NCBI GenBank assembly: GCA_964477035.1
Contig: CAYZCW010000006.1
Location: 1 to 64,000 of the forward strand
Origin: SLSG01 sp964477035
GTDB taxonomy: Bacteria; Bacteroidota; Bacteroidia; Bacteroidales; UBA7960
DNA length: 64,000 bases
Direction: 5' to 3'
Shown here: piece by piece, positions 59,043 through 64,000 of the stretch
Position numbering within the stretch: the first letter of the stretch is position 1
Layout: each line of letters opens with the position of its first letter
Made by a program: the position numbers and the translations under genes
The notes under the pieces: generated by a model
The model's input: only the letters and a program-made list of their open reading frames with translations
Databases searched by the model: none
What the model was told of the DNA's origin: nothing

Positions 59043-60038
59043 TTAAAGGGCCGGAACGATCACCTTGTTGATGACGTGGATCACCCCGTTCGTGGCCTGA
59101 ATGTCCGTGGCAATAATCCCGGCTTCGCGTCCTTCACCGTCGGTGATCCCGGGGATGGTGACATCGATGGTGAACGTTTCCCCGCCAATGGTGGTGACCT
59201 CCAGGGGCCCTGCGGGCAGGTCGGTGGAGAATACACGTCCGCTGACCACGTGGTACTTAAGCACCCTGTCCAGCAATTCGGCCGGGATGTCTCCGAGCCC
59301 GTTCCATCCGAATTCACCCAACAGGCTGACGAAGGCATCGTTGGTGGGCGCAAACACGGTGAAGGGTCCGCCAGTGGCCAGGGTCTCGGCCAGGCCGGCT
59401 GCCAGCACGGCGTCCACCAGGATGGAGAATTCCTCGTTGTCCAGGGCAATTTCCACAATGTTCTGGGTGGGTGGGAACAATACCTGATCGATGGCGTGGA
59501 TCACGCCGTTGCGTGCTTTGATGTCGGCGATGATGACGTTGGCATCGTTGACTTTCACCCCACCGTCAATCATGATGTTCACGGCCGCTCCGTTGAGGGT
59601 GGGAACGTAGCCGTTGCTGAGTTGGTTCGAATAAACCATGCCGGCCACCACATGGTACAGCAGGATTTCCTTCAGGTTGGGCACGGAAGCAATGTTGCGC
59701 TGGTTCAGACCAAGGGCGGCAAAGGCCTCATCGGTGGGCGCGAAGACCGTAAGTTGCTCGCGTGACACCACGCCGGCCAGGCCGGTGCGGGCCAGGGCCA
59801 CGTTCAGGGTGGCGAAGCTTGGCCTGGGGCTGCGGCCTGACTTTTCAAATTCGGGGTAGTCATTGACGGGAGTGGTGGTGTCGTAAGCGCCCAGCACGTC
59901 CATGATCGTGCCGCTGTTGGTTTCTGCCATTTCCGGCATCACAAGGTCTTCCTTCTCGCTGCAGCTTACGGCAAACAGGCCGATGGCCAGGATCAGGGCA
60001 AAACGGGTGGCGTTTTTGAAGGTTTTGATGGTTTTCAT
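59043..60038 (-). CDS. fasciclin (FAS1) domain lipoprotein
   Basis: 331 residues. Lipoprotein signal peptide (LILAIGLFAVSC, Cys about 26). Two FAS1 domains: one about 60-195 (LTVFAPTDEAFAALG ... NVIIADIKARNGVIHAIDQVL) and one about 200-330 (FTVFAPTNDAFVSLL ... DIQATNGVIHVINKVI). These bind sugars or other proteins in cell adhesion. It is probably exposed on the cell surface. Confidence 0.93.
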   Translation of the reverse strand: MKTIKTFKNATRFALILAIGLFAVSCSEKEDLVMPEMAETNSGTIMDVLGAYDTTTPVNDYPEFEKSGRSPRPSFATLNVALARTGLAGVVSREQLTVFAPTDEAFAALGLNQRNIASVPNLKEILLYHVVAGMVYSNQLSNGYVPTLNGAAVNIMIDGGVKVNDANVIIADIKARNGVIHAIDQVLFPPTQNIVEIALDNEEFSILVDAVLAAGLAETLATGGPFTVFAPTNDAFVSLLGEFGWNGLGDIPAELLDRVLKYHVVSGRVFSTDLPAGPLEVTTIGGETFTIDVTIPGITDGEGREAGIIATDIQATNGVIHVINKVIVPAL

Positions 60039-60271
60039 TTTACACAGGTTTTTGGTTTGTAATGAGCATTTGGAATTTGGTTTTCGGAAGCATAAACGCC
60101 ATCAGTTGTAAAATGTTTAAGAAAAAAGAAAAAAAATTAAACAAAAAATTATTTACATGGTGTTTTATGCACCCGATTCCCGATTAAATCCTATATTGAC
60201 AGCCTGTTTCAGGCGGTGATCCCATGCCCGCCTGCGAGAAAAAAAATGTTGTCGGATCAATCCATTGACTC

Positions 60272-61843
60272 ATGAATGCAACTCTAAAAAACTTATGGCC
60301 GGCTGTCATTCCGGCCTCCGAATCTCCCGGGAAGGGACGTCCGTGGCTTGCAGGAGCAATTCCTTTGTGCCTTGCACTGTGTTTATTGAGTGTCCCCTTG
60401 TGTGTGCAGTCCCAGGCCGTCCGCCTGCCCCCCGACACCGTGGTAGTGACCACACACCAGACCACCATCAAGGGGGAGCGGATCCAATACGAAGCCACCA
60501 CCGGGACCCAGCCTGTCTGGAATGAAAAAGGGGAGCCTGTGGCGGCCGTTCATTATACCTATTATGAGCGCCAGGGAGTCGCCGACCGGGCGTCAAGGCC
60601 CCTGATGGTCTCATTCAATGGCGGGCCCGGTTCGGGTTCGGTGTGGATGCACCTGGCCTATACGGGCCCCTATGTGCTGCGAATCGATGACGAAGGGTAT
60701 CCACTACAACCCTACGGGGTCAGCCAGAATCCCTATTCCGTTCTGGACGTGGCCGACATCGTTTACGTGAACCCGGTCAATACGGGGTATTCCCGTTTGA
60801 TTGATGAGGGGGCGGACCGTTCAGACTTCTTTGGAGTAAATGCAGATATTCGCTACCTGGCAAGCTGGATCAATACCTTTGTGACCCGGCAGAACCGCTG
60901 GGCTTCGCCCAAATACCTGATCGGGGAGAGTTATGGAACCACCCGGGTGTCCGGCCTGGCACTGGAACTGCAAAATGCCCACTGGATGTACCTCAACGGG
61001 GTCATCCTGGTCTCGCCCACCGGGCTGGGTATTTCAAGGGATGGCCCGGTGGGGGTGGCCAACCGCCTGCCCTATTTCGCAGCCGCCGCCTGGTATCACA
61101 AGGCCCTGCCTGCTGCCTTGCAGGAGAAAGACCTGATGGAGGTCCTGGAGGAAGCGGAGAACTTTGCCATCGATGAGTTGCTGCCCGCCCTGGCAAGAGG
61201 GGGCTTCCTGGAGCCGGAGAGGCGGCGGGAAATGGCCCGCCGCATGGCCTGGTATTCGGGGCTGGCCGAGGAAACCATTCTGATGCACAACCTGGACGTG
61301 AGTACGGCCAATTTCTGGAAGTACCTGCTTCAGGACGAGGGATATACCGTCGGCAGGCTGGATTCACGCTACCTGGGCATCGACCGCATGGAAGCCGGGA
61401 TGGGGCCGGACTACAGTGCAGAACTGACTTCCTGGCTGCATTCCTTCACACCGGCCATCAACCATTACTTCAGAAACATCCTGGGGTTTGAAACCGATGT
61501 AAAATACAATATGTTCGGGCCGGTCAGGCCGTGGGATTCCTCGGGCGACCGTACGGGGGAGAACCTGCGCCAGGCCATGGCACAGAATCCATACCTTCAG
61601 GTGATGATTCAATCAGGTTATTATGACGGGGCCACCACCTATTTCAATGCCAAGTACACCCTGTGGCATCTGGATCCCTCCGGCCGGCTGAAGGACCGCC
61701 TGCGATACGAGGCCTACCGCAGCGGCCACATGATGTATCTGAGGCGGGAGGACCTGGAGGCTTCCAATGAACACATCCGGGAGTTTATCAGGCAAAGCCT
61801 TCCGGGACCCGGGGTGCCCGCCCGGTATGACAGGCGGGAGTAA
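60272..61843 (+). CDS. exported S10 serine carboxypeptidase
   Basis: 523 residues, signal region within the first 48 residues (AIPLCLALCLLSVPLCVQSQ). The alpha/beta-hydrolase of the S10 family shows the oxyanion region FNGGPGSGS (about 114-122), nucleophile Ser in GESYG (about 218-222), Asp in YYDGATTYFN and His in SGHMMY near the C-terminus. It should remove C-terminal residues from peptides at acidic pH outside the cytoplasm. The gap 60039-60271 is very AT-rich and shows only divergent leader sequences. Confidence 0.92.
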   Translation: MNATLKNLWPAVIPASESPGKGRPWLAGAIPLCLALCLLSVPLCVQSQAVRLPPDTVVVTTHQTTIKGERIQYEATTGTQPVWNEKGEPVAAVHYTYYERQGVADRASRPLMVSFNGGPGSGSVWMHLAYTGPYVLRIDDEGYPLQPYGVSQNPYSVLDVADIVYVNPVNTGYSRLIDEGADRSDFFGVNADIRYLASWINTFVTRQNRWASPKYLIGESYGTTRVSGLALELQNAHWMYLNGVILVSPTGLGISRDGPVGVANRLPYFAAAAWYHKALPAALQEKDLMEVLEEAENFAIDELLPALARGGFLEPERRREMARRMAWYSGLAEETILMHNLDVSTANFWKYLLQDEGYTVGRLDSRYLGIDRMEAGMGPDYSAELTSWLHSFTPAINHYFRNILGFETDVKYNMFGPVRPWDSSGDRTGENLRQAMAQNPYLQVMIQSGYYDGATTYFNAKYTLWHLDPSGRLKDRLRYEAYRSGHMMYLRREDLEASNEHIREFIRQSLPGPGVPARYDRRE

Positions 61844-61848
61844 ACCGG

Positions 61849-63498
61849 CTAATCAACGGGCTCGCCGGGCTGACGCCACCGGACATCGTAATACCCCGGC
61901 CTTTCATCTACCGCGCGGCGTAGAAATTCCTGGGGATAGCCCAGTACCCCGGGCCAGGGAGTAAGGGATTCCGTCTCACGGATGTAGCCGTCATTGTATT
62001 TGACGAACAGTTTCTGCCCGAGTTGACGCCAGGCCTCGACGGTGTTTTCGGCGAAGTTCAGGCTGAAGTCGGTCAGGTAGTCGGCCATGATCCCCGGGTC
62101 GGTTTCGTACAGCGTCCGGGCCGCCATGTCCACGGCCGGCACCATGACGTGGGCCCGGCGCTCCACCTCCTGCTGAACCTGCTGAATGTCCTGGATCCTG
62201 TGGCTGTACAATCCGTAAGCATAATTGGCCACCAGGCTGAACACCCAGTAGGAGGAATCCCAGTCGAATTCGATGGGGTTGCCCCGCGTCAGGGAGGGGG
62301 GCATGGTGTGCATCCCCTGGTACAGGGGCATGAAGGCATTGGAGTAATTGTCGTCCAAACCGTACCAGACGATGCCGCCCAATGCGTCAGGCAGCCAGGA
62401 GCGTGCCTGGGTAATGAAGGAAAAGGCGGTCTGTGGCTGGGAGATGGGCCGCTCCCAGGAATAGCTTGTTTCGTCTCCATCCAGTTGAAAGACCACGGGA
62501 CGCCAGCGGTAGGGATTGTTGAATGGTCCGGCGCCAATGCCCTGTCCCGTATAATAAGGGGTGTCGTGGAAGTGGTCACGGTGGAACGCGATCATCGCTT
62601 CCACGGAAATTTTCTCATCCGGCTTCACAAACAAAGGATAAGGCTCGGCCCCTTCCACACAGCGCCAGTAATCGGCAGAAAACCCTTTGGACGGAGCTGC
62701 CCTGCGGAAAATGCTCCAGACCCGGCTTTCGCACAGGAGCAAGGAACGTGGGGTTGGGGGGGCGTAAGCATCGGCAAAACTGAACTCCTCCCGCCTGCCG
62801 TCAAACCAGCCCATTTCCCGGGCGAAATCCACGACATCCTCCGCCCACATCCAGTGGTCGTTATCGCTCCAGTCCACCTGCCGGATCCTGCTCTGGTTGG
62901 CATGGGCGGCGATATATCCTTCGGGAACCCGGGCGGCCACCCAGACCGCGCCAGGGCCGTGCGTCCCCTTGCCAATAAAGTCCAGGATCCAGGCCTCGTG
63001 CTTGTCGGCGATGGAGAAGGACTCCCCGGTGTCCCGGTAACCGTATTCCCTGGCCAGCTCGTCCATGATCAGAATGGCTTCCCTGGCCGTTCGGGCCCGC
63101 TGCAGGGTGGTCCATATCAGGTTGCCGTAGTCGAATACCCCTTCCCCTCCGTGCAGTTCCCTCCGTCCGGTAAAGGTGGTTTCGGCAATGGACACCTGGT
63201 GCTCGTTCATGTTGCCGACCACCTTCCAGGTGCGCCGGGGCTGGGCGACCCGGCCCAGGTACTGTTTATCCCGGTAGCCGTAGAGGTCCAGGGAGTCTCC
63301 CGGCTCATGCTGTCCTCCCGGGTAAAAATAAAGCGGGGTCATGAACCCGGCCACATCATAGGTCCAGCTGGTCATGACACTGCCGTCTGCGCTGGCCCCG
63401 GCAGAAACCAGGACGCTGGTGCAGGCCCGGGAAGGACCCTGCATCCCGGCGAAAAGAAAAACAAAAAACAAAGTGAAGGGGAAACTTAGCCGTTGCAT
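61849..63498 (-). CDS. exported C69 family dipeptidase
   Basis: 549 residues from the ATG at 63498. The signal peptide ends before Cys26 (GPSRACTSVLV), which would become the N-terminal nucleophile of this Ntn-hydrolase family (PepD/U34). MTSWTYDVAGF, the EHQVSIAETTFTG and NLIWTTLQRARTAREAI regions are typical. It ends 5 bases after the stop of the convergent S10 gene. The long frame up to 63870 is not likely to be translated. Confidence 0.92.
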   Translation of the reverse strand: MQRLSFPFTLFFVFLFAGMQGPSRACTSVLVSAGASADGSVMTSWTYDVAGFMTPLYFYPGGQHEPGDSLDLYGYRDKQYLGRVAQPRRTWKVVGNMNEHQVSIAETTFTGRRELHGGEGVFDYGNLIWTTLQRARTAREAILIMDELAREYGYRDTGESFSIADKHEAWILDFIGKGTHGPGAVWVAARVPEGYIAAHANQSRIRQVDWSDNDHWMWAEDVVDFAREMGWFDGRREEFSFADAYAPPTPRSLLLCESRVWSIFRRAAPSKGFSADYWRCVEGAEPYPLFVKPDEKISVEAMIAFHRDHFHDTPYYTGQGIGAGPFNNPYRWRPVVFQLDGDETSYSWERPISQPQTAFSFITQARSWLPDALGGIVWYGLDDNYSNAFMPLYQGMHTMPPSLTRGNPIEFDWDSSYWVFSLVANYAYGLYSHRIQDIQQVQQEVERRAHVMVPAVDMAARTLYETDPGIMADYLTDFSLNFAENTVEAWRQLGQKLFVKYNDGYIRETESLTPWPGVLGYPQEFLRRAVDERPGYYDVRWRQPGEPVD

Positions 63499-63533
63499 TG
63501 TTTTATCGCTTTGGTTGACATTGGTTTGAGCCA

Positions 63534-63541
63534 CAAAAATA
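63534..63541 (-). promoter_or_regulatory. -7 promoter element of the C69 gene
   Basis: Minus-strand TATTTTTG (plus CAAAAATA), 35 bases before the ATG at 63498. No -33 match at the normal distance. Confidence 0.5.
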
Positions 63542-63586
63542 GGGAACTTTTTTTTAATCACCGCCCGCTGAACCCTGGCGGGACAA

Positions 63587-63617
63587 TCTGCGTTATATGG
63601 AGAATTCCTTAATTTTG
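63587..63617 (+). promoter_or_regulatory. promoter of the S41 peptidase gene
   Basis: TCTG (63587-63590, one mismatch to TTTG), 19-base spacer, TAATTTTG (63610-63617). The ATG at 63640 follows 22 bases on. Confidence 0.6.
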
Positions 63618-63639
63618 TCATTGTAACACCCCCCAGGAA

Positions 63640-64000
63640 ATGAACCCCATCGCCAGATCCATCACACATAAACTGCTGCCTTTCGCCATGTTGTTGGTCC
63701 TGCTCGCCTTTGCCGGCTGCGGCAAGGAGGAGGACGAAAACATCGGGGGAATTGAAAACCGTGAATTCTATAACCTGATGCTCGAGTGGTACTTCTGGAA
63801 TGAAACCATTCCGGACATCAACCCCCTGGCCTATCCTTCCCCTTACGAGGTGATGGAGGCCATCCGCCACCGTCCCGATGACCGCTGGAGCTATGTGACA
63901 TCCCGGGAAGCCTTCGAGGCCTATTACGCTGAAAACCGGATGATCGGGTACGGTTTTGGCATAGGCTGGGATGCCGATGGACGGTTGCGGGTTCTCTATG
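63640..64000 (+). CDS. S41 family peptidase lipoprotein (partial, runs off the window)
   Basis: First 120 codons, open to the edge. The signal peptide (LLPFAMLLVLLAFAGC) has a lipobox with Cys27. The segment NLMLEWYFWNETIPDINPL (about 45-63) and the following VMEAIRHRPDDRWSYVT are the N-terminal domain that precedes PDZ and C-terminal-processing peptidase domains in Bacteroidota S41 lipoproteins. The catalytic Ser/Lys part lies outside the window, so the activity cannot be checked. Confidence 0.8.
   Translation, partial: MNPIARSITHKLLPFAMLLVLLAFAGCGKEEDENIGGIENREFYNLMLEWYFWNETIPDINPLAYPSPYEVMEAIRHRPDDRWSYVTSREAFEAYYAENRMIGYGFGIGWDADGRLRVLY

Noticed and set aside
62023..63489. 488-codon plus-strand frame opposite the C69 peptidase
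   Set aside because: No domain; shadow of a conserved gene.

Overview
The window is a continuous stretch of chromosome from a GC-rich member of the Bacteroidota, most likely an anaerobic or facultative Bacteroidales-type organism. Evidence seen in the sequence: a fused lpxC-fabZ gene, a PorX-type response regulator (REC + PglZ), Bacteroidota-style -7 promoter elements (TAnnTTTG, in one case with TTTG exactly 19 nt upstream), few Shine-Dalgarno sites, an Rnf operon, a membrane pyrophosphatase and many secreted peptidases or lipoproteins. Species-level placement cannot be made from the sequence alone. No phage, transposase, CRISPR array or rRNA was seen. Coding density is high and no gene-free stretch exceeds about 270 bases.

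Layout. 1-0.43 kb: a small AT-richer HTH gene at the edge. 0.65-4.0 kb: tig-clpP-clpX (folding and proteolysis). 4.1-8.8 kb: DUF4294 protein, polyprenyl-phosphate sugar transferase, Gfo/Idh/MocA oxidoreductase, Pcm, and a SiaB-like/DUF6272 protein. 8.8-14.9 kb: peptide-type ABC permease, secreted thioredoxin-like protein, and a flippase-glycosyltransferase-asparagine-synthetase-like trio transcribed together. 15.07 kb: tRNA-His with its own promoter and terminator. 15.2-18.6 kb: degenerate REC-PAS-PAS protein, then ccmBCDE for cytochrome c maturation. 18.6-24.1 kb (minus): the lipid A operon lpxD-lpxC/fabZ-lpxA, then a CcmA-like ATPase, efp and a second LpxD paralogue. 24.4-27.7 kb: porX-tsaE-ald. 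27.7 kb: tRNA-Lys with a textbook promoter and terminator.

27.9-31.7 kb: GNAT-like protein, SDR, small acidic hypothetical, mannose-6-phosphate isomerase. 31.7-38.8 kb (minus): an apparent operon TPR/SpoIIE phosphatase - ispG - trkA - trkH. 38.9-44.7 kb: rseC then rnfBCDGEA. 44.7-48.2 kb: ftsE, a glycosyltransferase and nhaC, with two copies of a heptanucleotide repeat. 48.3-54 kb: dihydrouridine synthase, DJ-1-like lipoprotein, a trypsin-fold protein lacking the catalytic serine, and the pyrophosphatase. 54.2-64 kb: aspartase-like enzyme followed by a run of exported hydrolases (M14, S10, C69, S41) with a DCC protein and a fasciclin lipoprotein.

How it fits together: Rnf, the K+-dependent-type membrane pyrophosphatase, NhaC and TrkAH together suggest ion-gradient (probably Na+) bioenergetics. 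The lpx genes, sugar transferase, flippase, glycosyltransferases and PorX point to a cell surface built around LPS/polysaccharide and type IX secretion. Most of the window is recognisable core gene content. The parts that deserve a second look are the catalytically altered proteins (pseudo-protease, degenerate receiver, Cys-type CcmE), the separated ccmA-like gene, the unusual operon pairings and the heptamer repeats.
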